From JAJPHU01 sp035553375 (GTDB lineage: Bacteria > Planctomycetota > Planctomycetia > Gemmatales > Gemmataceae), in NCBI GenBank assembly GCA_035553375.1, contig DATNCY010000276.1:18016-82015 (forward strand): a DNA stretch of 64,000 nt, in the 5' to 3' direction. This document shows, piece by piece, positions 1 to 7,993 of the stretch. The notes below the pieces were generated by a model, which was not told the origin of the DNA, made no database searches, and worked only from the letters and a program-made list of their open reading frames with translations. The first letter of the stretch is position 1. Every line of letters starts with the position of its first letter. Made by a program: the position numbers and the translations under genes.

Positions 1-1559
1 GTCAGACTACCCAGCCCCGCGAACGGATCATTGCCGCCCGTGTACGTCGCCGTCACCTTGCCGTCCGCGATGCCGCCATGCGGGTAGCTTTCGCGCTTGT
101 ACATGCTGGACGAACCGACCAGGCCGAATGGTGTCCCTTCCGGCAGATGCGGCGATTGTTTGCCGTCGTTTTTCAATCGGGGCAGGAGAGCCGGCTCGTT
201 CACGCCGTAGATGCGTTTGTACGGCACCAGCGCGCGCGGCCATTGTTCGTTGTAATTCGGATCGTTCTTGATGAGCCGCATTTGTCCCGGCTCCTCGACG
301 GGTTTGCCGTCCTTGAGGAGATAAATGCCGCTGTCGATGGCTGGCTTGCGCAGACCGTTGTTGCTGTTGACCGGCCCCGGCGACCAGACCGTTAGCAGAT
401 GATTGTCTGGCGCACCGGAAGGATGCGTCACCTTGCCGACGCGCACCGAGTCGGGCTTGCCACTATCGGAGAGTTTGGCCGGTGCGTCGAAAGCGGTGAC
501 GAAGGGCGTCAGCCATTGCAGGCGGTGAGGCGTGAAGGCAAGGCGGTGAAAATCCATGCCATTGTACGGCAGATTGCGGGGGTCGCGCAGGGCGGCGGGA
601 CCGAAGAATGGTTGCCCGTCCGGCACATGAGCCGCCATTTTGTAGTAAGTGCCAAATCCAAGATTATTCAGATTGTAATACTCCTCGAAAACGATTTCTT
701 CGTTCGAGAGTTGTGTTTGGAAATGGAAGGCACTGGCACCGTTGGCGAAGTTGCTGACGAGCGGTGCCCAATGGCTGCCGTCGGGATGAATGGTCCATAA
801 CGCCCACAGTCGCAGATCGCGCAACCCCTGCGATTCGTAGCTCGTGAACATCACCCGGCCATCCTTCAAAATGGTCGGATGCAGGGCGCAATTGACATTC
901 AAATGGCCGATCAATTCCACATTGTCGCCGTCTTCGTCCATGACGAACAGTTGCAAAACGGTTGGCGTGTATCCTTTCGTCGGCGCGAAGCCATTGCGAT
1001 TGCTGGTGAACATCAATCGACCGCCGGGCAGCGGGCATGGAGCCAAATTGTATACGCCGGGAGTGCGCAATCCTTTCGCGGCCACGCCGCTATTCGGCGT
1101 GAAGACCTGGCGAGTTAGTTGGGTGATCTTTCGCGTTTTTACATGGACTTTGAAGATGTCCGAACTCTTTGAGACGGGCTTCGCTGAGCCTGGCTCCTTG
1201 ATATTGTGAAACCGCGCATAGTACACCGATTCGCCGTCGAAGGAAACGAACGGATCGGTAATGGCGTCGTCACCGGCGACGACGAGAACTTCCTCGCGGC
1301 CGTTCGGATGCAGCAGCATTAAATCGGAACCCGGTTCCGCCCGCAGCGGACTGAAAACTTCCGTCCAGGCGATTTGTTTGCCATCGCCCCGGCGCGGCGC
1401 ACGCACGTAAACGATGTCGTAGTCGTACTTGACCGAATCGTCTTTGGCGAGCGACGGCGGATTGACGTTGAGAACGCGAGGCTTTTTATCCGGGGCGGCC
1501 GGCACGGATGCCGCGATGAGGAGAACCGTCAGGAGAACCAGCCAAGCGAGTCGTTTCAT
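1..1559 (-). CDS. HzsA-related secreted beta-propeller protein, partial
   Basis: The gene begins at an ATG at 1559 and stays open to the left edge, so at least 519 residues are present and the C-terminus is outside the window. Residues 1-22 form a typical signal peptide (MKRLAWLVLLTVLLIAASVP). The body carries propeller-like segments and the motifs VMDEDGDN, ESQGLRDLR and EEYYNLNN, which I associate with planctomycete proteins related to the middle domain of hydrazine synthase alpha. No CXXCH haem motif is visible in the part present. It starts 26 nt after the cytochrome c-WD40 gene and is the last visible gene of a six-gene minus-strand operon. The relationship to HzsA is from memory of motifs. 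It does not imply anammox, because such homologues are widespread in planctomycetes. Confidence 0.75.
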   Translation of the reverse strand, partial: MKRLAWLVLLTVLLIAASVPAAPDKKPRVLNVNPPSLAKDDSVKYDYDIVYVRAPRRGDGKQIAWTEVFSPLRAEPGSDLMLLHPNGREEVLVVAGDDAITDPFVSFDGESVYYARFHNIKEPGSAKPVSKSSDIFKVHVKTRKITQLTRQVFTPNSGVAAKGLRTPGVYNLAPCPLPGGRLMFTSNRNGFAPTKGYTPTVLQLFVMDEDGDNVELIGHLNVNCALHPTILKDGRVMFTSYESQGLRDLRLWALWTIHPDGSHWAPLVSNFANGASAFHFQTQLSNEEIVFEEYYNLNNLGFGTYYKMAAHVPDGQPFFGPAALRDPRNLPYNGMDFHRLAFTPHRLQWLTPFVTAFDAPAKLSDSGKPDSVRVGKVTHPSGAPDNHLLTVWSPGPVNSNNGLRKPAIDSGIYLLKDGKPVEEPGQMRLIKNDPNYNEQWPRALVPYKRIYGVNEPALLPRLKNDGKQSPHLPEGTPFGLVGSSSMYKRESYPHGGIADGKVTATYTGGNDPFAGLGSL

Positions 1560-1585
1560 CGTTGTCTCCCACGGAAAAGCGAGGT

Positions 1586-2935
1586 TTATTTGTTCACGAT
1601 CCCGCCGGGTGGCGGGGCGACCGGCACGGGAACCAGCGATTTCAGGAGTCTGCCACTAGGTAACTCGTATATCTGCACGAATCCACTCTTGCTCCCCAGC
1701 GCGAGGCGAGAGCCATTGGCGTTGAGAGCGGCCGCGTAGATCGGGGCCGGTGCCTTGGCGATGAGGGCGATACGCTGGCGGGTGGCGATCTGGTAGACAC
1801 GCACCTCGCCGGAGTTGCCGGCCGCCGCCATGAATTTGCGATCGCCACTGACGGCCAAAGCGTGGACCTCACCTGGCTGAGCCTCGAAGTTGCGGGCATA
1901 TTGATTGCGCTGCACGCCGGTCAGAGCAATTTTGAGATCGTAGGCGATGAGCGAGCGCGCGCGGCCGGCCGAGATCGCCACAAGATTGTCGGCGGCCACG
2001 GCGCTAATCAACTCGGTCGAATTATCGAGCGTGCGCAATAGTTCGCCGGTCTGGACGTTGGCGAGTTTGGTGGCCTTGTCGCGCCCGCCGGTCACGAGCA
2101 TCTTGCCATCGGGCGTGTAGGCGACGGCCAACACCCAATCACTATGCAACTCGAAACGGCGCAGCGGTTGCTTCGGATCAACGGGAATAACATGAACCGC
2201 GCCGTCCGCGCCACCCAGGGCGATTGCCTTGCCGTCAGGGGCGAAATGGCCACGAAACAGCGTATCCTTACCGACGCGATGAGCGGAAACGAGCCGGCCA
2301 TCGGCAGGATCTATGAAACGAACCTCGCCGTACTGACCGGGTGTGCCGCCGGCGGCCGCCAGCAATTTGCCATCGGGACTGAACTCGACATGCGTGATTA
2401 AATCGCTGGCCGTCGGTAGACGGCGCGGCGGTGCGCTCCCTTCGACATCCATCAATATCACTTCGCTACGACAGGCGGCGGCCAAACGCTTGCCGTCGCC
2501 GCTGAGGGCGACGCTGGTAATCGCCGGTGCGAACGTGTAGGTAGTGGGTGCCTTGATTTCAATGCGCGGCTTATCGACCGCTGAGTCGTCGGGAACACCA
2601 GCCTGAATCCAATCGCGGAGTATGCGGATCTTTTCCATCGTCAAAGGCGGCTGCTTCTGCGGCATCGATGGTTCGGGACCGCTAATGGCCTCGATAAGGA
2701 GACTGTCATCGGGCTTGCCGGCCTGGAACAACGGCCCGCTTCGACCACCCTTGCGCATGGTCGCAACCGTATCCAGGCTGAGTTTGCCCTTCGGTTTGGT
2801 GGATGAATGGCAGCCCCAGCAGTGCCGTTTGAGGATGGGTTGCACGTCATTGCGATAGCTGATTTTCGTCTCCGCCGCCGGTGCCGGCAGAGCCATGCAA
2901 AGATATAGAGCCGCCACAATCAGTCCACAACGCAT
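1586..2935 (-). CDS. Planctomycete-type cytochrome c fused to WD40 repeats
   Basis: A predicted exported protein of 449 residues. A signal peptide is followed by a single c-type haem motif CWGCH at residues 39-43 and a likely distal methionine near residue 91 (EPSMPQ), as in PSCyt1-type domains. From about residue 135 to the end come WD40-like blades with repeated SPDGK or TPDGK turns. Two ATGs lie 6 nt apart, at 2941 and 2935. The GAGG ribosome-binding sequence lies about 7 nt before the second and only 1 nt before the first, so I chose 2935. The gene follows the DUF1549/1553 gene after an 84-nt gap filled by a strong hairpin. A periplasmic electron-transfer or sensing role is inferred only; the partner is unknown. 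Confidence 0.9.
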   Translation of the reverse strand: MRCGLIVAALYLCMALPAPAAETKISYRNDVQPILKRHCWGCHSSTKPKGKLSLDTVATMRKGGRSGPLFQAGKPDDSLLIEAISGPEPSMPQKQPPLTMEKIRILRDWIQAGVPDDSAVDKPRIEIKAPTTYTFAPAITSVALSGDGKRLAAACRSEVILMDVEGSAPPRRLPTASDLITHVEFSPDGKLLAAAGGTPGQYGEVRFIDPADGRLVSAHRVGKDTLFRGHFAPDGKAIALGGADGAVHVIPVDPKQPLRRFELHSDWVLAVAYTPDGKMLVTGGRDKATKLANVQTGELLRTLDNSTELISAVAADNLVAISAGRARSLIAYDLKIALTGVQRNQYARNFEAQPGEVHALAVSGDRKFMAAAGNSGEVRVYQIATRQRIALIAKAPAPIYAAALNANGSRLALGSKSGFVQIYELPSGRLLKSLVPVPVAPPPGGIVNK

Positions 2936-2961
2936 TATCATGCCTCGAATCGATGCCGCAT

Positions 2962-3015
2962 ATAGCCCCCGGCTTGCCGGGGGATTTCTATTTCCCCCGG
3001 CAAGCCGGGGGCTAT
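2962..3015. repeat. Perfect 23-bp palindrome between two operon genes
   Basis: Arms 2962-2984 and 2993-3015 are perfectly complementary with an 8-nt loop. The stem reads ATAGCCCCCGGCTTGCCGGG at its outer end. It fills most of the gap between the DUF1549/1553 stop at 3020 and the cytochrome c-WD40 start at 2935. No T-run follows on either strand, so it is more likely an mRNA-processing or attenuation hairpin, or a dispersed palindromic repeat, than a classical terminator. Confidence 0.85.
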
Positions 3016-3019
3016 GTGC

Positions 3020-5488
3020 TTAATTGACCAGGAGAAAATCCTTACTATTGAGCAGCGCCCACATCAAATCTTGGGCCGCGTCTGTTCGTTTCGTCGTCCC
3101 GTAGGTCTGGAACAACTTCCGCGATACCTGCTGTTCCTTCTCGTTGGGCTGGCGACAAATCGACCACAGGTAAATCTGTTCAATGAGTTGGTCATCGGTC
3201 CCCTTCTGTTTCAGAAGTTGAGCGAGCCGGCCATTGGCGGCGTTGACGCGGCTGACGATGGTGGTGCCGTTGATGAAGTGCAGCGCTTGCAGCATGTTCG
3301 AGCCGTCGTCGCGCTCGCACTCGCACGCCTCGACGCGCTGCGGTTTGCCGAACAGGTTGAGAAAATCGCTTTGAATCTCGGAGTCCGGCAGTTGCTTGGC
3401 CGTGAAGCCGGCCGGCGCGCCGCCGAAACGCTCCGGGACGCCTGTGGCCTGCACCAGCGAATCGAGCAGCGTCTCGGCCGGCAGACGACGCGGGATCATG
3501 CGCGAAAAATTCATGTCGTCCGCGGCGTTCGTTTCATTGGCGATGCTGCCGCGCTGATAGGTGCGCGAGGTGACAATCGTTCGCATCAGATGGCGAACGT
3601 CGAACTTGTGGGCGATGAAGTCCTTCGTCAAGGCGTCGAGCAGTTCCGGGTTGACTGGCGGATTCGTCGTGCGAATGTCGTCCACCGGGTCGATGATGCC
3701 GCGATGGAAAAAGTAGCTCCACATGCGATTCGTCAGACTGCGAGCGAAGAACGGGTTCTCCGGACTGGTGAGCCATTTCGCGTAGGCTTCGCGGCGATCG
3801 ACGTTGACGAGATCGAGATCCTGTCCTCCCAGGAAGCGCGGCTTTTGGAGCTGTTTCGAGCGCGGATTGAGCGAGTAGCCCGCTGCCTTGTTAATGAGGA
3901 TCGAGCGCGCCTTCGGAATGTTGGGCAGTCGCGGGTCAGCTTTGACGGCGACCTGATTAAAGAGACTGTGCAGGCCATAATAATCGGCCTGCGTCCAGTT
4001 CTCGAAGGGGTGGGGATGACAGCGAGCGCACAACATGCGGACGCCGCAGAAAACTTGCGTGGCACGCTGCAAGGAATCGTCGGCATCCTTGCTGACGGCG
4101 AAGTAAGCCGAGGCCGGATCGTCGGCGACGCCGCCGCGACTCGTCAGCAATCGGCGGGCGAATTCGTCGAGCGGCATGTTCGAGGCAACGGCGGAACGCA
4201 ACCATTCACGCAAGGCGAAGACGGCCGGCGCACTGACATGCTTGCGGCTATTCTGCAACAGATCGCCCCATTTCAGCGACCATTGATCGACAAACTCCGG
4301 CCGGCGGAACAGAGCATCAACGAGCTTGGCGCGCTTGTCGGCAGCCTTGTCGTTGACGAAGGCGAGTACCTCATCGGCGGTCGGTTGTACGCCGATCAAA
4401 TCGACGTGAAGGCGACGGAGGAACGTGGCATCGTCGGCCAACTCCGAGGGGCGGATTCGCAGATCGTTGAGCTTGCGGAGGACGAACTTGTCGATGAGGT
4501 TGTCTTCGGGAATGGGTGCCGGTTTGAAGTTGGGATTGGGCTTAAGGACGATGAAATTCGCCGTGGCGAAGATGCGCTCGAAGCGTGCCGATACCGCCGT
4601 CTCGCCCAACTCGCGGGCGGTGACGAGGCCGACATCATCGACGCCGGCGACGCGCTCGGTATTGACGGTGTAAATGCCGAGGCGAGTAACATCGCGGATG
4701 TTGCCGTCGCTGTAACGAGCGAGCAATTGCAGCGGATGCTGCATGCCCGGCGCGAGGACGACCTTTTGCGGAGCGATGGTGAGAGAAACCAGTTTTACCG
4801 GGTTATCGAGATCGGATTGCGCCCCGCCGCGAATCCAGCCGAGCAACGATTGATGCAGCAGGCCATCGCGCGAGAAACGGATACCGCCCTCGTGAGGAAC
4901 ATCGCCAAGCGGCTTGGCGAGAAGCAGACTGGCCGGCGGATTGTGGCGGTTGATGCGGCGCTCGAAGAACTCATCGGTGAGCCACTGATAATCGTCGGCG
5001 GGGTCGGCCCCGCGCAGCGACAATTTGAAACCGTTCTTGCCCAGCGAGTAACCGTGACACGCGCCCTGATTGCAACCGCCTTTCGACAGCACCGGCATGA
5101 CCTCGTGCCGGAAACTGTACGGCGGCTCCTTGGCGGGCAGCTTGACCGTGACCTTGACAATGGCCGACTTGCCACCGGCGCTGACGGTAATGTCGGCGCT
5201 GCCGGTGGCGATCGGCTTCACCCAGCCGAGGACATCGACTTTCGCCATGTTTTCATTGCTACAGTGATACGTCGCTTGCCCCGTCAGATCGAGGGATAGG
5301 CCATCGGCACTCTGGCCGGTGACGAGCAGCGAGTGCGGTTGGCGTGGATGGCTCAGCGTCAGCGCTGCCGGCTTCACCTGCAATTCGCCAACGGGGGCCG
5401 CGCGAAGAATTGAACCACAGAGACACAGAGACACAGAGAAGACAAAGATAGTAAGTGAAGAGGAGGACGTGCGACGATAGGTCTTCAT
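3020..5488 (-). CDS. DUF1549/DUF1553 protein with Ig-like domain and cytochrome-like motifs
   Basis: An 822-residue exported protein. The signal peptide (about residues 1-31) is partly encoded by an inverted-repeat arm. A Big2/Ig-like domain covers about 35-118. A noncanonical haem-like CX4CH motif (CNQGACH) is at 139-145. The DUF1549 region is about 328-530 and contains a canonical CXXCH (CARCH, 487-491) followed by PHPFENW. The DUF1553 region runs from about 565 to the end and includes NRMWSYFFHRGIIDP. This architecture is characteristic of planctomycetes and its function is not established. It lies 48 nt after the PPC gene. Three paralogues occur elsewhere in the window. A membrane-associated redox protein is a reasonable guess; haem binding has to be shown. 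Confidence 0.93.
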   Translation of the reverse strand: MKTYRRTSSSSLTIFVFSVSLCLCGSILRAAPVGELQVKPAALTLSHPRQPHSLLVTGQSADGLSLDLTGQATYHCSNENMAKVDVLGWVKPIATGSADITVSAGGKSAIVKVTVKLPAKEPPYSFRHEVMPVLSKGGCNQGACHGYSLGKNGFKLSLRGADPADDYQWLTDEFFERRINRHNPPASLLLAKPLGDVPHEGGIRFSRDGLLHQSLLGWIRGGAQSDLDNPVKLVSLTIAPQKVVLAPGMQHPLQLLARYSDGNIRDVTRLGIYTVNTERVAGVDDVGLVTARELGETAVSARFERIFATANFIVLKPNPNFKPAPIPEDNLIDKFVLRKLNDLRIRPSELADDATFLRRLHVDLIGVQPTADEVLAFVNDKAADKRAKLVDALFRRPEFVDQWSLKWGDLLQNSRKHVSAPAVFALREWLRSAVASNMPLDEFARRLLTSRGGVADDPASAYFAVSKDADDSLQRATQVFCGVRMLCARCHPHPFENWTQADYYGLHSLFNQVAVKADPRLPNIPKARSILINKAAGYSLNPRSKQLQKPRFLGGQDLDLVNVDRREAYAKWLTSPENPFFARSLTNRMWSYFFHRGIIDPVDDIRTTNPPVNPELLDALTKDFIAHKFDVRHLMRTIVTSRTYQRGSIANETNAADDMNFSRMIPRRLPAETLLDSLVQATGVPERFGGAPAGFTAKQLPDSEIQSDFLNLFGKPQRVEACECERDDGSNMLQALHFINGTTIVSRVNAANGRLAQLLKQKGTDDQLIEQIYLWSICRQPNEKEQQVSRKLFQTYGTTKRTDAAQDLMWALLNSKDFLLVN

Positions 5489-5546
5489 GGTTGTTTCTCC
5501 CGGCTTTTCTTCTCTGTGTCTCTGTGTCTCTGTGGTTCAATTCTTC
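5404..5546. repeat. 38-bp perfect inverted repeat spanning a gene junction
   Basis: Arms 5404-5441 and 5509-5546 are identical in inverted orientation and separated by 67 nt. The core is a short tandem run of CACAGAGA-type units. The left arm encodes part of the signal peptide of the DUF1549/1553 protein (VFSVSLCLCGSILR). The right arm encodes the last residues (KKN) and stop codon of the upstream PPC protein. The start codon at 5488 sits in the loop. The mRNA of the junction could form a very stable hairpin that hides the ribosome-binding site. Confidence 0.9.
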
Positions 5547-7957
5547 TTCTCTGTCAGCTTCACATGGACGGCTACCGCTTCGCTGCGATTGAGCAGGGGA
5601 GAATTGGCGGCATATTTCCCGGTGGCGAAGATTTCGAGCTTATTCAACGCAAGCATCTTGAAGGCGGCGGGGAACTTGAGCGTCAACTGAAAGTCGGTTT
5701 TGTCGGCCTTGACGATCGCCGTCGGCACGGCGATCCCCGGCGGCGCGCCGGTCAGCGAAACCGTCACATCGCCCTTGAAGCCGCCGCGTCGTTCGATCTT
5801 GCCCGCCAGTTTGACATCGGCCCCCGTCTTCGGATCGAGCGGGACGACAAGTTGCGTGGCAGCCAGTTGCACCGCCAGCGGATTGAGAACGGGAAAGCGA
5901 CGCACCGGCGTGAACGCCTGGGCGATCACGCGCGCGCGATCCTTGCTGAGCAGATCGGCGCGGAAGGCCAGATCCTGCGGCACATTCGGCAGCGTGGCCG
6001 GCAACAGCACGATGAACTCACCCTGCGTCTTGCCGGCGGCCACCTCAAGAAAAGCCCCCTGATCCTTGCGCAGCATCTGGTTGGTGTTGGGCTGGCCATT
6101 GATGCGCGGCGGGCGATGACTGCTCATTAAGTAGAATCGCACTCCGCCATGTGCTTCTTTCGGCGGTGTGAACGTCAGAGGCACCTTGATGGACGAACCC
6201 GCTACCAACTTCGTGTCAGCGGGCAAAGTTCCCCATTGAGCGCTAAAGCTGGTCTTTTCTTTCGGGATGAGGGCGAAGGTCAATTCCTCGGCGAGCCAGG
6301 GTTGCAACTTCTGGAGGGGATGCGTTCTCTCGCGGGCCGACCGCGTGATTTTTTCTTTCGGATCGCTGCTCGTGCCGCGTAGCGCGGTCAACGCGGTCGC
6401 CGGTGCAGCGCCGGTTCCGGTAAGGGTTAGCATCGCTCCATTGGCACCGGCCGGGACATCGACGCCCTGAACCTGGATACCGGCCGACAAGCCCGCGAAG
6501 GCGAGATGAATCGGCCCCGTGTATCCGGCACGCTCGACATCGACTTCGACGATGCGACTGCCGCCCATCGGCACGTTCATCTCCGCGCTGGGCACGAACA
6601 GGCGAAAATCCTTCGCACTGGTTTCACCATTGACCGGCCGGACCACAACGCGATAGATGAAGTTCGCACCGCCCCGACCATGCACATCCTCGACGGAAAC
6701 TACGAACGATTGCACATCGGCGGGCACCGTGTAATCGAGAAGCGGATCCGGACTGCCGGGCGAATCGTCGCTTTGAGCGAGCTGCGTGCCGTTGTCGCGC
6801 TGGAGTTTCAACACGGCGTCCATCGGCGAACCGAGACGATCCGCGAAAACTTCAAAGCGCAGCTTGGCACCCGGCTGAACCTTGAGCCGAAAACGATCGC
6901 TCTCGCCCGCTTTGGCGATACGGCCGCTCACCGCCACGGGCACGGCTGCGATTTCCTGAAGCGCCGTGCCATCCTTTTCGACCATCTCTGTGAGATCGCT
7001 GACAAGCACACGCGGACGCAGACCACTGGCGACAACCGGGTTCGCCCATGAGATGGGCATAACAGCCGCGTCGCCGCTGCTCTGAACCTGAACGCGCTGG
7101 CCGGCGGTATTGCCGAGCAACTCGACCGTGGTGGTTTGGCCGCGTTTTATGGCCGGCGGAAAGACCGCATCCACGTATTGCCATGTGCCGATTTTGAGGC
7201 GAAAGTTTCCAGGAGCGCCGGCCGCGTACTGCGCATCGTGTACTTCAATGGTGTAGAGACCATCGGCCGGCAGCGTCGCGGTGATCCGGGCATCGCCATC
7301 GAGCGAGGAATTGGGCAAACTCCAGTCGATTTGCCGGCCGTGTTCATCAAGCAGATGGAGGACCGGCCTGAGTTTCCCACCGAGGCGCTGGGCTTCGATT
7401 TCGCACTGAATGACCTGCCCCGCCTTGCCCATGAACGAGGTGGTTAGCTTGTTGCTGCCGTTCAGCGTTCCGTGCAGTGATACCGGCAGGGCGGCGACCT
7501 TCGGTTCCCAAACGCGCTGCGGCAAATGATCCACGGCCACGATACGCCCCGCCGACACGCCGTTGGCGTTGGCCACACGCAGATTGTACAGCCCCGGTAT
7601 TGCCGCCTTATCGAGCGTGACCTCGATGACGACGCGGTTGGCCGTGCCCTTCGGCTGAACAACTTGCTTGACAATCGGCACGGACAGCACGAGTTTCGGC
7701 TCCGGCAGCAGATTGTCGCCGTCGATGGTCAGCACGGTGCTGCCGCCGGTCTGCAAGCCAAGACGGTCGAGATTGCGAATAGTCGGCGGTGCGGCGCTGA
7801 CCGAAGAATGAACCGTCAAGACGCCAAGAAATGCAAGAAGACCTAACCACAGAGGCGCAGAGACACAGAGAGAATCAGAATGAAGATAGTTATCTTCTCT
7901 GATTTGTCTTTCGTCTTCTCTGTGTCTCTGCGCCTCTGTGGTTAGGTCTTCTTGCAT
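5537..7957 (-). CDS. Secreted PPC-domain (pre-peptidase C-terminal) multidomain protein
   Basis: An 806-residue exported protein with no visible catalytic domain. It starts at 7957 with an unusually long charged leader (TEAQRHREDE) before a hydrophobic signal segment around residues 30-50; both pieces come from a repeat element. An IPT/TIG-like domain follows (about 55-140), then PPC-like beta domains (about 150-250 and 330-440, with DGLYTIEVHDAQY and QSFVVSVEDVHGRGG), then Ig-like domains to the end. It lies between DUF1501 (36 nt upstream) and DUF1549/1553 (48 nt downstream). The closest relative in this window is the 781-residue protein at 52928-55273. Binding of a polymer or protein partner at the envelope is inferred. 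The start is uncertain because of the repeat. Confidence 0.88.
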   Translation of the reverse strand: MQEDLTTEAQRHREDERQIREDNYLHSDSLCVSAPLWLGLLAFLGVLTVHSSVSAAPPTIRNLDRLGLQTGGSTVLTIDGDNLLPEPKLVLSVPIVKQVVQPKGTANRVVIEVTLDKAAIPGLYNLRVANANGVSAGRIVAVDHLPQRVWEPKVAALPVSLHGTLNGSNKLTTSFMGKAGQVIQCEIEAQRLGGKLRPVLHLLDEHGRQIDWSLPNSSLDGDARITATLPADGLYTIEVHDAQYAAGAPGNFRLKIGTWQYVDAVFPPAIKRGQTTTVELLGNTAGQRVQVQSSGDAAVMPISWANPVVASGLRPRVLVSDLTEMVEKDGTALQEIAAVPVAVSGRIAKAGESDRFRLKVQPGAKLRFEVFADRLGSPMDAVLKLQRDNGTQLAQSDDSPGSPDPLLDYTVPADVQSFVVSVEDVHGRGGANFIYRVVVRPVNGETSAKDFRLFVPSAEMNVPMGGSRIVEVDVERAGYTGPIHLAFAGLSAGIQVQGVDVPAGANGAMLTLTGTGAAPATALTALRGTSSDPKEKITRSARERTHPLQKLQPWLAEELTFALIPKEKTSFSAQWGTLPADTKLVAGSSIKVPLTFTPPKEAHGGVRFYLMSSHRPPRINGQPNTNQMLRKDQGAFLEVAAGKTQGEFIVLLPATLPNVPQDLAFRADLLSKDRARVIAQAFTPVRRFPVLNPLAVQLAATQLVVPLDPKTGADVKLAGKIERRGGFKGDVTVSLTGAPPGIAVPTAIVKADKTDFQLTLKFPAAFKMLALNKLEIFATGKYAANSPLLNRSEAVAVHVKLTEKKN

Positions 7958-7987
7958 TTCTTGGCGTCCTTGGCGTCTTGACGGTTA
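7811..7987. repeat. Long inverted repeat overlapping the PPC gene start
   Basis: Arms of about 60-70 bp at 7811-7871 and 7916-7987 are nearly perfect inverses. The right arm carries a 9-nt internal duplication (cttggcgtc) absent from the left. The central parts share the CACAGAGGCGCAGAGACACA type of sequence with the element at 5404-5546. The start codon at 7957 lies inside the right arm. The left arm encodes the hydrophobic core of the signal peptide (SLCVSAPLWLGLLAFLGVL). The right end also covers most of the gap to the DUF1501 gene. Confidence 0.85.
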
Positions 7988-7993
7988 AACAAT

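Noticed and set aside
1..1559. Anammox hydrazine synthase
   Set aside because: The similarity is to the HzsA-related family only; no haem motif is seen in the visible part and no hydrazine synthase beta/gamma or hydrazine dehydrogenase genes are nearby.
3014..5299. 761-residue open frame on plus, antisense to the DUF1549/1553 gene
   Set aside because: It has no family motif, no RBS and no signal peptide. The opposite strand encodes a clear conserved protein; long antisense frames arise from GC-rich codon structure.
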